A DNA stretch of 64,000 bases, from positions 377,118 to 441,117 of the forward strand of contig JAJEKB010021945.1 of assembly GCA_022393335.1 (NCBI GenBank), read 5' to 3'. The notes beneath the pieces were generated by a model. The model was not told where the DNA came from. It ran no database searches and worked only from the letters and a program-made list of their open reading frames with translations. Source of the DNA: Macrotrachela quadricornifera. Lineage: Eukaryota > Rotifera > Eurotatoria > Philodinida > Philodinidae. This document shows, in pieces, positions 1-11,224 of the stretch (position 1 is the stretch's first letter; every line of letters begins with the position of its first letter). Both the position numbers and the translations under genes were made by a program.

Positions 1-485
1 ATGACCTCCTTTCAGTCGAGGGAACATGGTCTAGTGACACACAGCCCCCAACAATTCTGATTGGTCCGAAACATAGGGTCAAAAAACACGGTCTGATAAA
101 ATCTAGTCACCAACATTTCTGATTGGTTGAAAACAACTTTTTTGGGTCAAAAAAACTTTTTGGGAAAAAATAGTTTTTTGGGGTCAAAAAAACATTTCTG
201 GTAAAGAAATAATTTTTTGGGTCAAAAAAACATTTTTGGTAAAAAATAGTTTTTGGGGTCAAAAAAACATTTCTGGTAAAAAAATAATTTTTTGGGTCAG
301 AAAACTAAAAAACTAATCATGCCAATCGATTCCCCGACCCCAATTACCTTTGGTCAAATTTTATAAAAAATCGTTATTTTCTTGAAAACATGTTTTTTTG
401 ACCTTTGACTTGCGACAGACGGTCAGACATACAAACGCATTTCACTTTTTTTCGTATGACCCTCCCTTCAGTCGAGGGAACAAAA
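1..485 (+). mobile_element. Right end(s) of hairpin-ended non-autonomous element, with tandem repeats
   Basis: Two copies of the terminal motif TTCAGTCGAGGGAA are seen, near 12-25 and 468-482. The second is preceded by a block (about 330-460) that reads GACCCCAATTACC, then TTTGACC, then GGTCAGACATACAAACGC. The same block occurs inside the elements at 46393-47016 and 14883-15430, so this is the same family. Between about 140 and 300 lie roughly four copies of a 38-bp unit (GGTCAAAAAAACATTTCTGG then TAAAAAATA and a T-rich run). The left end of the element lies outside the window or is lost. No protein is encoded. Confidence 0.6.
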
Positions 486-543
486 AAACTATCTAAATAA
501 TTACCAAACAAAAAAACAAAAACGTATTTTTTTAAAAATAATA

Positions 544-2552
544 TTAAAAAAATAAAATTTGTATTGATCCGCACCGAGTTGATTTAAAATCTTCATGTTT
601 AATATTAAATTGATAATTTTCTCCACGATATTTTCTAATAATTCTTGAAATAATTCCTTCAATATGCTGTTCATCTCGTTCAAAATAACAACCAATTTCA
701 ATTTGTTTTAATTTATTTAATTTACTTTTTAATAATTCATCTAAAACATCACAAACAGATATAGGACGATGTTTATGATGACAATGATAATTCATATATG
801 AACGAATTGGTCCTTCATCATTTGTTAAAACTGTTTTTAATACTAAATTTCGAATATTTGGAAATCCATTAATTATATCTTCAAGATAATGTCGTTGAAA
901 TGTATATACATATAAATCCGTTACATGATAAACATAAGCTGAACCTGTTTCTTCTAATAATCTATTTAATAATGATTGATGTATAATTAATTTATTTAAA
1001 TTTGGTAAAAGACGAATAAATGCTGATTGATTTTTACAACTATAATCAAATGTAACACTTCGAATTGAATTAATTAAATAACGAGATTGACGAACTAATG
1101 ATGGAGGAGAATTATATTCAGCTGTTGATGATGAAAAACGAATTGATTCTAATGATACGAATGATTCTCGAAGTATAGTTAATAAATTTTGTGTTATTGA
1201 ACATGATAAATCAACATGTTTTACATTATGCAATCCAATTAATTTTTCATTTTCAATTTTATTTTTTGATTCTATAATAAAGAAATTTTTTTTTAGTTAT
1301 CAATTTTCGTTTATGCTATTTACTAAATCATCTATTGTTGGAAATATAAGAAGGGCATACCGGGACTTATTTATTTACTAAGGATTTATTGAGACTATAT
1401 AGCTGTATTAATATTTCAGCGCATCCCCGCACTCACCCTCAACAAATATTCTAAAAAATCAATCTTTTAAAACTTAATCAAAGATAAAATGACAAAAAAA
1501 AAATTGCTTTACTTTGAAATGTTGTTTTAATACTATTAAGAAAATATTCATTAAGACATTCATCAAGACGTTGAAATTGATATGGTAAAGTAAATAAAAA
1601 ATGCATATCTGTTAAATCATTTGTATATGAAGCAAAATTCCATTTAAATGAACGAAATTCATCCATTGATTTCAATGGATTTCCACTATATGATTGTATA
1701 AATAAATGAAATTCTTCTAAATTTGGTAAATATTTTAAAAGATTATTTTCTAAACGAGAACTATCAATTATTGTATTCATACATCCAATTATATAAAGAC
1801 GAAGTTTAATTAAATTAGTTAATTGTCGAATTAATAATTCAATTATTGAATAATCTGTTACAAAATAAATAAGACCATGTTCAGGATTAATTATATATGA
1901 AAAATCAATTAATCTTGTTGAATAACAACATAATTCAGATGAAAAACTATCACGACAACTATAAACAATATATATATATATCAAATTAATTTATTAATTA
2001 GAGATAAATATACCTTGTTACATCATAATCAATAGTTGCATGAAGTTTTTCAACAATAGGTAAACAATTTATTAATTCAATAAGATCTGAATGATTTTTT
2101 AAATGAATTTTAACTTGTTTTAAATATTGACAAATAATAAATGGTTTTTGCCATGTTAAAGAATGTTTTTCAATATTTAATATTTCTAAATATTTAAATA
2201 TAAATTGTTGATTGGAATAAATATGATAATCATCATTTTCAATAAATAAATTTAATTGACATAATTTATTATTTAATGAAAATGATATTAATTTAAATTG
2301 TTCATCATTTAATGTTATTGAATATATTTCATTATTTAATTGTTTTTGTAAACAATAAAATTGAAATACTCGTGGATTTATTTTAGTTAAATCAATATGT
2401 TTCCATGTAAAACGATAATATGTTTTTAAAAGAGAATTTAATCGTTTATTTATATTTAAAAATGAATAAAGAAGATCAATGGAATTTAAATAATCAAATA
2501 TACATAAATATAATTCATTTGGAAAACGATCAAATCCACTTTTAAACGACAT
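544..2552 (-). CDS. F-box protein of the rotifer F-box/LRR-like type, three exons
   Basis: Likely substrate-recognition subunit of an SCF-type ubiquitin ligase. The model on the minus strand joins 2552-2014, 1958-1513 and 1271-544, about 570 residues, and all junctions keep frame. Intron 1 (1959-2013) is 55 bp with GT...TATAG; intron 2 (1272-1512) is 241 bp with GTAAAG...TATAG. The N-terminus is a clear F-box (residues about 7-48: FDRFPNELYLCIFDYL, then a leucine-rich stretch with INKRLNSLL). The rest is leucine/isoleucine-rich with repeated LPNLxxL-like motifs (LPNLEEFHLF, LPNLNKLII), consistent with degenerate leucine-rich repeats. The ATG is chosen because the F-box follows within a few residues. 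Intron 2 is unusually long for this region and contains a CACCCTCAAC motif also seen near other repeats, so a small insertion is possible. F-box assignment is firm; the target is unknown. Confidence 0.8.
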
Positions 2553-3830
2553 TTATTTTTTTTTATATATTTAGATTAAAAGAAATATTTGTTTGTTTTT
2601 TTTACCCTCGTGATTAATTCAACCATATTTATCGAACTTAAACTATTGTTGCTAAGCAATGACACTCATCTTATTTTTATTAATAATTTCAATAGATAAG
2701 AACAATAAATACATGAACGATAATTGAACATTTTCAAAAAATAAGTTTAAGATGATTTTCTCAGTGTAATATGATCATTTTATAGGAAAACTTCTACATA
2801 CTTTTCTGATAACTTAAAAATTGGTTAGATGACATAAACTGCATTTTTCGCAAGATTTCATTTGATATCAAATCAGAAGCAATAATTCGACAAAAAGAAA
2901 ATAAGGACAGGGAGAAAGACTTTTGTCCACAGTTGTATATGAATAGAGAATAGGCTTATCGTGCGGTGAGATGAATGGTGGCTTCTTTCATCTAGATACA
3001 GATCGTAGAAATGGTATCAATAATAGATACTTTGTCGAAGCAAAATTCGAGAAATGATAGATCATCGAATTTTGACTATATGACTTTCGGTGATGATGAT
3101 GCATTTTTAAGTTATTGAATACTATTCGACTGTTTTTAAAAGTCGGAAGAGAATGTGTATAATTTTTGTACGATAAAAGTCAAATTATGTACAGATTAAA
3201 TGAAAACAATTTGTTTTTAAAAATACCTAACTGATATTCATTGTATCGATCAATTGTTAGTTAATGAAATATTCGTATATTTTTATTTTCTATAAATTCT
3301 CTTTCTAACTGTGACAAATCACAGATCACACTAACAACTTCCATTCTGAATTCATTTTCGTTGGACTTTAAAACGACAATAATAGAATAGATTCGTTGAT
3401 AGTGACAAATCATTTGATTGCTTTCGTAATTGACTATATATCTCAATAAATACATGAAGAATTCTTTAAATACTCGATACTGTCTGAGTTTGTTAGATAA
3501 TCTTCTGAACTCGAATTAACATCCAAACACTAACTGTTCGGTACCGAACGTTGAACTAGAGTTTGGATTCGATGTATAACTATATATGTATAATTATTGT
3601 TTATTTTATTAAAACTTTATTGAAACATAGAAAAAAATGTTCAATAAATTATCAAATGATATTTAAATGTCTAATTATTGAATAGACGTTTAACAATAGT
3701 ATAAAATTAAAAAATAAATTTATTGAAAGAACATTATAATAAATAAATATTGTTCAATAATAATAATAATAATAATAATTCAAAAATAAAACTTCTTTTT
3801 TTTTATAATTAAAATTAAATAAAATATTAT
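2553..3830. other. Intergenic spacer, no supported gene
   Basis: AT-rich spacer between the F-box and U-box genes. A 64-codon frame on the minus strand (3261-3455) has no recognisable domain and no clear splice partners. A short (AAT)n microsatellite lies near 3757-3779. Confidence 0.5.
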
Positions 3831-4738
3831 TTAAAGAAAATTAATTCTGTCTGGTCCAGTAATATTTATAGTAAATGAACCATTAAGATTAGGATAATAA
3901 GTTGTTATCATTAAAACATATTTCGAAGATTGAAATTCATTTCCAAAATATGTTTTGTCATAATTTTTATCTTTATAAACATAATTGAGTAAATTCTTTG
4001 ATATATCAGTATCATCAAAAGAATTGGTATATAAATCTCCATCCATGCTCCTATAATTGTTACCATGAATTTCAAAACCATAAAAACCATTAGTTGATAT
4101 AGATATATCAATTGTTGTATAATAATATATACCTGGAAAAGAAGTTCCTGGTCGATTAAAAGAATTATTTCCTAATGCACCAGACTTTGTTGATGTTATA
4201 ACGAATTCTAAATAATAATAAATACATTCATTTGTGATAATTATTGTTTAAGAAAGAAAATGAAAAATTTCAAATAGCTACCTGAAGAATTAGAATTTTT
4301 TAATCCTAAAATAATTCCAAGTATAAAAGAAATTGGAATAATAAATGAAATAAAAATAATAAATAGAATTGTTTTATTTGAACAATTTCTTATATTAATA
4401 TTAAATCGATTTTGATTAGCTACTATTGGATCATTTCGATCACTAATTGTTGGTAAATATGGAAATATAACGGATTCATTTCGTGCATTATAAGATACAC
4501 TTGTTTTTCGTTTTTTTAAAGCTAAATTTCTTAAACGATCATCTGGACGAAGATCATTTAATTGTAATGGTTGTCGTGTAAATGGACTTGTTCCATGTTC
4601 TAAAATCCATCTTATTATAGCCGCTCTTTCATAAACATGTCCATCATTTGCTCGAACTGGATCATGAAATAATTCAAGAGTTATTGGACATATTAATTCA
4701 TCATCTTCATTTTCTTTCTTTACAGTATCTTCTGTCAT
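3831..4738 (-). CDS. U-box protein with single membrane segment and C-terminal extracellular-type domain
   Basis: The model joins 4738-4282 and 4207-3831 through a 74-bp GTAGCT...TTTAG intron, giving 277 residues. Residues about 14-73 form a U-box (ELICPITLELFHDPVRANDG, then HVYER, AAIIRWI and SPFTRQPL), the RING-like E2-binding fold of E3 ubiquitin ligases. Residues about 123-145 are a strongly hydrophobic transmembrane helix (ILFIIFISFIIPISFILGII). The second exon gives about 125 residues rich in Ser, Thr, Asn, Tyr and Gly with N-glycosylation sequons (for example NITGP near the end), which looks like a beta-rich ectodomain. The inferred topology is U-box in the cytosol and the C-terminal domain in the lumen or outside. 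The ATG directly precedes the acidic lead-in to the U-box. The C-terminal domain matches no family I can name. Confidence 0.8.
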
Positions 4739-4984
4739 GATGAATACAAAAAGAATAAAAAAAAAAGAAGTTTTTTATTACACGTTGATCAATATTTTAA
4801 AAGAAAAAAAAATGTATTTATTTACCTTTACTCATAATGTAAAGAGATGAAAGTATAGTTTTCTTTCTGCATTGATCACATTTTTTTTTAAACGAAAAAT
4901 ATTCTTGATTTTTTTTTGCTAAAGAGATGCCGCTATTCATCTTGAAAATATTTCAATACTCATTTAGGTTTTTTGAATAATCAA

Positions 4985-5286
4985 AAATTATTTAAATGAA
5001 GTGTGAAAATAATAATGTGTGTATATGACAAGTGGTATTCGTCGTTTTGACTCACTTAATTCTCGACTGAGGAAGGTAAAAGTACTTTTTTTTTGCATGT
5101 GCCAAGGTGGGAAGAATTGACATAACAATAACTTATTTTTTAGTTGCACTTTTTGTTTGTGAAATGGAGAAAACTCTGAGCGTGAAAATTCTCAAAGTTG
5201 TAAAAGCGAGATTATTTTTCAATCGCACTTTTTTATTATCTATATTGGTTTTTACTTTGTACTTATTAACAAATTATTTAAATGAA
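4985..5286. mobile_element. Segment bounded by 16-bp direct repeats, containing a hairpin-family left end
   Basis: AAATTATTTAAATGAA occurs at 4985-5000 and again at 5271-5286. The 270 bp between contain, at about 5030-5080, the left-end motif of the hairpin element family (ACAAGTGGTATTCGTCG then GACTCACTTAATTCTCGACTGA). The direct repeat looks like a target-site duplication, but the insert has no matching inverted ends, so the nature of the event is unclear. Confidence 0.4.
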
Positions 5287-6602
5287 AATTAAGTTCGTTC
5301 ATGTTAGTATTAAATTTCTTTAATATCAATTCGATTTTTCAATTGTTTTATGTGTAATATTTGAACAAATAATATCTGAATTTTTTTCATTCAAAGATAT
5401 TTCGTTATAATTGAGTATGTTAGTAATATTTGAATAAAGGATATTAGTGTAACATTAAGAATATTTAATAATGTTACAATTTGAGAAACATGACGAACTC
5501 TGTTGAGTTTATCTTCTGTAATTTGTTAATTCTTTATGATATGACTTTGATTACTTATGATTCTCGAAATATCTCTAGATAATTACGATAATGTTTTATG
5601 CAATTAATACCATATCAGTTATGATAGACAATTGTCATTATAAAAGTAAATTTACAAAATATTACGAATAAGAAAAGGCGTTAAATTCGATTCGAAATAA
5701 AATTAAAATTTTTTTTTGATATCTAAATTATAGCATAAGAACTGTTACTAGAAGTTCACAATAAAATGTGTGAATGATAATGCAATCTATCAATAAAATT
5801 CTAATTAATTTAGGATCTTGAGGGTGATATACTAATACCCTATAAGAAAACTTTGTTGATTTTTCACATAAGCCTAAGTAGTATAATAAGTTCATGAACT
5901 TTCAATGTAATCAATTTATGGTGAAAATGCAGCTGTAATCAAAAAAAAACTTTTCACATCTTGTTATGAAAATATATTCTTAGGTATTTTGATTTTCTCA
6001 AGATATTGTCAAAATATTGGATTGAAAGGTAAAGCTAGTATAAGTCGTTCATATATGCATAAATGGATCTCTGGTCTAAAAGACACTTTGTGTAAAAATA
6101 GCTAAAAATACTATATAAAGAATACTCAAAATGAGTATTAAAAGTAGTATCAAAGTATATAAAAAATAGTACCAAAATATTTGCCATGTTGAAATCTATC
6201 GATCTATATAATTTCCTTAGTGATCTGTCGTAAAAACGGCAGTGAACCGATTAATGATCAAAATGGCCCCTCTCCTTTTGTTCACAGCAACGTTTTTCAT
6301 CTCGACACACGCATAGAGTATCTATTAGAAAAAACTCGAGAATTTTTCGTTTATACACAGATGCACACACATAGATAAAGCAAAACGAGACATACCTAAT
6401 GAAATATACCAATGAATTTCTCGTAGCATTAACATCGATTTAACTAAGATATCATCATTTTCAAATGAATTTATTCCTTTTTTGAAATAAAAATTTTCAG
6501 AAAATTACATATTATGCCCACGTATATACAGATAAACACAACACGACAAGAATATAAATGAAAATATTCGTTTTTAGTACACTCTCAAGACAATATCGTC
6601 GA
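5287..6602. other. AT-rich spacer, no gene seen
   Basis: No frame with family resemblance. A CTTGAGGGTGATA motif near 5818 recurs elsewhere in the window (about 12116 in the same orientation; its complement at about 1433 and 9763). Confidence 0.5.
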
Positions 6603-6926
6603 TTACGCTAATTGATGCGAAATCCATAGAAAAAATTCTACATCATTTTGGTCTCTATCGTGGTTTAATTTATAGCTGTTACATAGATCGATCTGTGGAT
6701 GCATATACAATTCAGGATAATTGATGATCATTTGTGAATAATTTGATTTGATGTATTCTAAAACTGCAGATTGATTCTGTTTAGATGAATCCAAATATCT
6801 CATGGCCTTATCAATTTGTTTCAAGTATCCATGAAATAATCCTAGAGAATAACTAGCTATTAGTCCTATAAACGTATTAATCATAGTTAGAGTGACATAT
6901 GAACAAGCAGACAATTGTTTAGACAT
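6603..6926 (-). pseudogene. Unrecognised 107-residue ORF, possibly a hAT transposase fragment
   Basis: ATG at 6926. The segment SACSYVTLTMINTFIGLI loosely resembles the stretch of hAT transposases that precedes the C-terminal domain (S..YVTLS.V.P.I), but no diagnostic hAT motif is present. No splice partners were found. It is surrounded by repeats. It could equally be a chance open frame; hence low confidence. Confidence 0.25.
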
Positions 6927-7232
6927 TAATCTACAAAGAAAAAATATGAATATGAAATAAATAAAAATTGTGATACAGATGAACTTTATACTTTCAACAA
7001 TAAGTTTGATAAGAAGAATGGAAGACTAGATGTACAAGAAAAAAATTGCAAAGAAATTTGACAAAATAAAAGATCTGAATGCGACAAAAATGCAATCAAT
7101 GTTCATGTAAGTGTTCGTCGTGAGAAATATTATCATAGTGATGATTATCACTAGTCTCAATAGCTGGTAATAATGATTTTGATTTACCACGTCGACATTT
7201 GAAATAATTTCCAAAATGAGCAGTTACGCATT

Positions 7233-7750
7233 GCCCGACTACACTCTAAAAAAAAAGGGTTCCCAAAAATACCCAAACTTGCTCGGAAACCTTTTCGAAA
7301 ACCCAAAAGGGTTGGCGAAAAGGTTTCCAATCTTTTCATGGGTTTTTCAAAGTACCTTTTAGGTTTCCGAATATTCGGAAACCGTTGAGTTTTCTAGAAC
7401 ACTAAATTCGATGTTCCAAAGGTATTCTGGAATACCCTTTTTTCGTATTGAAAACCCTATTACCATCTTCGGAAACCATCTAGGTATTCTAGGAAACCCA
7501 TCTTGCAAAATAAATTGATTTGGAACTCGAAACCGTATCCGAAAATACCTTTTTTGGTTTGCGAAATATTCTACCGGAAACTCTTTTGGTTTCCGAACTT
7601 TATGTACCTCAGAAGGGTATAGTAGAAAACCTATATTGGTTTCCGAAGTTTCTGTATCTCAAAAAGGTATAGTGAAAAGCCCACAGTGGCCTCCGAGGTT
7701 AAGAAAATCTTTGCAAAGGTTTTCACTATAAGTAAACCTGGTGAACACTG
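7233..7750. mobile_element. Repeat block built from GGTTTCCGAA / GGAAACC half-repeats, CACTSTAAAAA-type end
   Basis: The block starts with CACTCTAAAAAAAAAGGG and continues as a degenerate array of short motifs (GGTTTCC, GGAAACC, AAAACCC, AAAGGTAT) on both strands. The start resembles the CACTGTAAAAAAAAACC end (read on the minus strand) of the array finishing at about 38085. CACTG starts and short subterminal repeats are typical of EnSpm/CACTA- and Chapaev-type DNA transposons; the superfamily assignment is inference. The far end is not defined. Confidence 0.4.
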
Positions 7751-7768
7751 TTCCGGAAAAACTACTTG

Positions 7769-7954
7769 ATGCTGGAATGATAGTCCTGGAGAAATACAAA
7801 ATGTGTTTCAAATAATTCAAGCAGTACCAATGTCAATTGATCCGCAAATCAGCCATAAAAGAAAGGCAGATCAGCTAACTGGTGAACAGGCATCACATAA
7901 TGAAAATACTCCACCAACAAAAAAATCAACTCGATCAACTCGTCGCAAATCATA
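7769..7954 (+). pseudogene. Orphan C-terminal exon with basic tail
   Basis: An open frame encodes about 60 residues, with hydrophobic FQIIQAVPMSI, then HKRKADQL, and a lysine/arginine/serine-rich end (PPTKKSTRSTRRKS) before TAA. It reads like the last exon of a nuclear protein (two basic NLS-like clusters). No ATG or upstream coding sequence is seen because the repeat block at 7233-7750 lies immediately before it, so it may be a 5'-truncated relic. Function unknown. Confidence 0.3.
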
Positions 7955-9244
7955 ATTAAAATGAAAAAAGCAAAAAGAAGGATGAATAAAACTTGTTTAA
8001 TCCTTCCCTCTATTTCTTGGATGTATATAAATTGCTTTCTGCAATCGACAATGATGTGCAGTTATCTATAAAAAAAAGTAAGATAATACACTAAGTTTAC
8101 GTTTATATGCCTGTTTATCTGTACTGAATTATATCAACGGAGAAAATTTTTTATGATAATGATAATTATTATTTACCATGTAATTCATTTCGGTAAAAGC
8201 AAAAAATTTCCTATTCATATTACTATTGTAGTCACAGGTAACTATGTTGCTGTGACTAGTGAATCAATTTAGTGAGTATGAGTATTAGTGTATAAGGTAT
8301 ATACGAACTTTATCTCCTATTCGTAAAGTTGGATAATTGGAATTAAAATATTTTGAATAGTTTAGACACTTTGAATGCAGAAAAGTAATGTGGTCCAAAA
8401 TATTCGTTTGATGAAAAAGGCTTTAGTTGTGTATGATCAGACATGATCTTGCAAGGTTCTAATCATCAAATTTTATAAGAATCTTGTATTGAGAATCTTG
8501 TTAGATTTACTTTAGCATCTCATAATAAGATACATATTAAAAGCGGCTAAAAACGCCATGTAAACGATGTTTCGTTACGGTGTCGTAAATGGTGTATGAT
8601 ACACGGTCTGTAAAACGTTCCATAATGTATTCGTACATGTGTGCTTAACCGATAGTTGTCAATAAAAAATGTCGGACCACCGTAAACATGCCGTTTTTTA
8701 CCGGTTTACCGCCGTTTACGGACCGTTAATATAGACCTGGGTTGCTTGATATTTTTTTATGTGAATTTTGAATTACTTTGTAATTCATTTACGTCATGAT
8801 CTCAATTCTTTTGAATAATTAAGAATACAAAATAAATTGTTTCATTCATGTATTTAGTCTCACAAGTAAATTACTCAATAGCGTGTGTGACAAAGACTTA
8901 ATAACGAATGATTATTTCAAAAAAACTTCAAGGTAAACAATAGGAAACGAAAAAAATCATAATTAATCGTGCGTATCAAACAAATCGGAGACAATTGACT
9001 TTTTTCTTTCCTGTTCTGTTACTTTTCATCTCTTTTTCCTCATATTGCTTCTTTTTCCTATGACAACATATCGTTTTCAACACATTTCAAGGTCAATAAT
9101 AGAAAGAGAAAAAATTCTTCACTACTTATATGTATCGAACAAAACGGAGGACATTCACTTTTTTCTTTCCTGTTCTGCAACTATTAATAACTTTTTCTCT
9201 ATAATTTTTTTTTCTTCTAACAACACATCGCATTAAAACAATTG
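7955..9244. repeat. Spacer with a CGGTAAAC/GTTTACCG repeat block and a 159-bp tandem duplication
   Basis: 8540-8740 is a block of degenerate motifs around GTAAACGG, CCGTTTAC and ACCGGTTTACC, the style seen at other hAT-like ends in this window. 8929-9087 and 9088-9238 are two copies of a 159-bp unit (CAAGGT..AATAG..AA, then ACTTTTTTCTTTCCTGTTCTG) with about 75-80 percent visible identity. No gene was seen. Confidence 0.5.
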
Positions 9245-10398
9245 AAAGAGAAAAAACAATCTGAAATCAATGTCAGAAATTGATCAACAAACACCAAATC
9301 GATCGTGCTTTGCTATTCTAAATTGTCAACCAGAAAATTCATTATATATATCTTGTTTTATGTATAACTGAAAGATTTTCTTGTGATTTTAAATCATTAA
9401 AAATAAATTTGCCATTTGATAAGTCCATTAGTTCGGATGAAACACGTGTCATAGTAGCTTTACTCACAAATATCCTTTTTATTCTACACTTCGTGCTAAT
9501 TGCTTTTCATACAACAGTGTAGATGATAATTTAGTTTAAATTTTTAACTAAAATTAAATAAAATTATCTTAAGCCATCTGAGGAGTCCCTTGAGCAAGGA
9601 CAAAACCGGTCGTGATATGCTTCTCGATGAAATATATTTCCAATACAGAATTTTTAATCCTATTATTTGAAAATTGGTCTTGTGATTTGTTATTCTAAAA
9701 GATTTATTTACCATCTGATGATCTGAATGGAATGCAGTGAAATCTAGATTATGGTAGCTGATCTCACCCTCAACCCCTCATACGCACCCAGATGCCAACG
9801 AGCATACCAACGAAGACGACACCAACCAGAAGCAGCATAACATTCTCAGAATTTTTCGTAATAACCTCCAGATTCTCGTGGTAACTATATTCACCCTCAC
9901 CCTCTATACATACCCTTAGTATGAAAACTTCTAGAACTTTTTCGACCATTCTAAGAAATTTTTGAAAAAAAATGCAAAATTTTTTTACCAACCCAATACA
10001 TATCTATCGAAAAGAAAACAAATCACACTTTTTTAATGATCTCTTTGTAGTATATCTAACGAATATATATTAATCAATTTCGTAATTCATTTATAACGAC
10101 AACAAAATGATTCTGTGCAAATTTTTTTTGATTATAGATATATACGTAATTTTTCTAAATATTGATTCATATAACTTTTGAAAGACTATTTAGAAATGAT
10201 TTTTAAAAATTTGTCAAGATCTATAAGAATTATTCTTATATAACCCTTAAAAATTTCCATGGATTTATCCTTGATCAATATCTTTAGTATGTCTTGTAAA
10301 TTTTTATTTGAGATATGTTTATATAAACAAAATAATTGTTTTGGTAGTTTTTTTTATGAATATAACATTTGATAATAAATAGATGAAAATGAATTTTA
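9245..10398. other. Spacer with CACCCTCA motifs, no supported gene
   Basis: The stretch near 9763-9910 carries TCACCCTCAACC and TTCACCCTCACCCTC, related to motifs at 1433 and 11716. A 73-codon frame crosses it on the minus strand without family features. A 33-codon ATG frame at 9270-9371 looks codon-like, but no continuation could be found. Confidence 0.4.
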
Positions 10399-10989
10399 TT
10401 AAGATAATATTTTAATAATTGTAACAATATAAATAATGGTATTATCATTTAGAGTTGAAATTTTTATTGATTGATTATTATGAATAAATTTCATAGCATC
10501 ACCTTTTGTCATTGAAATATCATTTATTTGTATATTTCCTTGTGCAACAACAATAAATAAAATATTATCATTAGAATTTGATATATTTAATGGTTTGTCA
10601 TCTTTATTTAAAATAAAACGTTGAACAGTATGTTGAAATAAATTTCGTTTTGTCATAACATTAAAATCCGTAAGTGTATCTTCATATATTTGACATTTTA
10701 TTGGAATTTCACCAGAAAATGAATATGGTAAAGAATTTTTTTCAATTTCTACTAATTGATTATCATTATTATTTAATTGTAATGTTAATTTTTGTCCATC
10801 TATAATAGATAAAGTTCGATCAACATTAGGATAAATTGAAAAAGGTCCACCGGGATATTTAACTGTAGCCATACTTAAACGCCAATGAAATTCTTCATTT
10901 ATATCATCTGGTTGACGATCAATTTCATGAGTAATTCCACCTCCATTTTTCCAAATCATTTTTTTATGTTGATTTGCACGAAGAATCAT
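10399..10989 (-). CDS. HutD/Ves-family cupin-like protein, intronless, likely acquired from bacteria
   Basis: 196 residues in one exon. In bacteria HutD is encoded with histidine-utilisation genes, and the E. coli relative is Ves; the fold is a double-stranded beta barrel (cupin-like) and the biochemical role is not settled. Family landmarks in order: MIWKNGGGITHEI (residues about 11-23), WRLSMATV, then GGPFSIYPNVDRTLSIIDG (about 37-65), PYSFSGEIP (about 88-96) and TDFNVMTKRN (about 106-115). The length matches the bacterial family (about 190). The start ATG lies 10 residues before the first conserved block. It has no intron, whereas the neighbouring SLC3A gene on the same strand has ten. Its base composition and codon use are as AT-rich as its neighbours, so any transfer is old. 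Sequence on both sides belongs to this genome, which argues against simple contamination. Confidence 0.88.
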   Translation of the reverse strand: MILRANQHKKMIWKNGGGITHEIDRQPDDINEEFHWRLSMATVKYPGGPFSIYPNVDRTLSIIDGQKLTLQLNNNDNQLVEIEKNSLPYSFSGEIPIKCQIYEDTLTDFNVMTKRNLFQHTVQRFILNKDDKPLNISNSNDNILFIVVAQGNIQINDISMTKGDAMKFIHNNQSIKISTLNDNTIIYIVTIIKILS

Positions 10990-11224
10990 TATTATTATTC
11001 TTAATATAATATAAATAATGTATTTATTAATGAGTAAAATAATACATTAGATTTATTTTTCTTTCTTTCTTTTCTCTTATTTATTTGTTTATTTATATAA
11101 TAATAAATAAAAATATTTTTTGTTTTTCTAATAAATAAATAATAAAAGAAAAATGTTTTTTATTAAATAAAAGTTTATTAAAATAATTAAAATAAACAGT
11201 TTTAAAAAAATCTTATCGTTTTTT

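Noticed and set aside
5107..5292. 61-codon plus-strand frame with hydrophobic end
   Set aside because: Inside the segment bounded by direct repeats; no support beyond an open frame.
9770..9991. 73-codon minus-strand frame with a hydrophobic C-terminus
   Set aside because: Arises from the CACCCTC repeat patch; no ATG context or homology signal.
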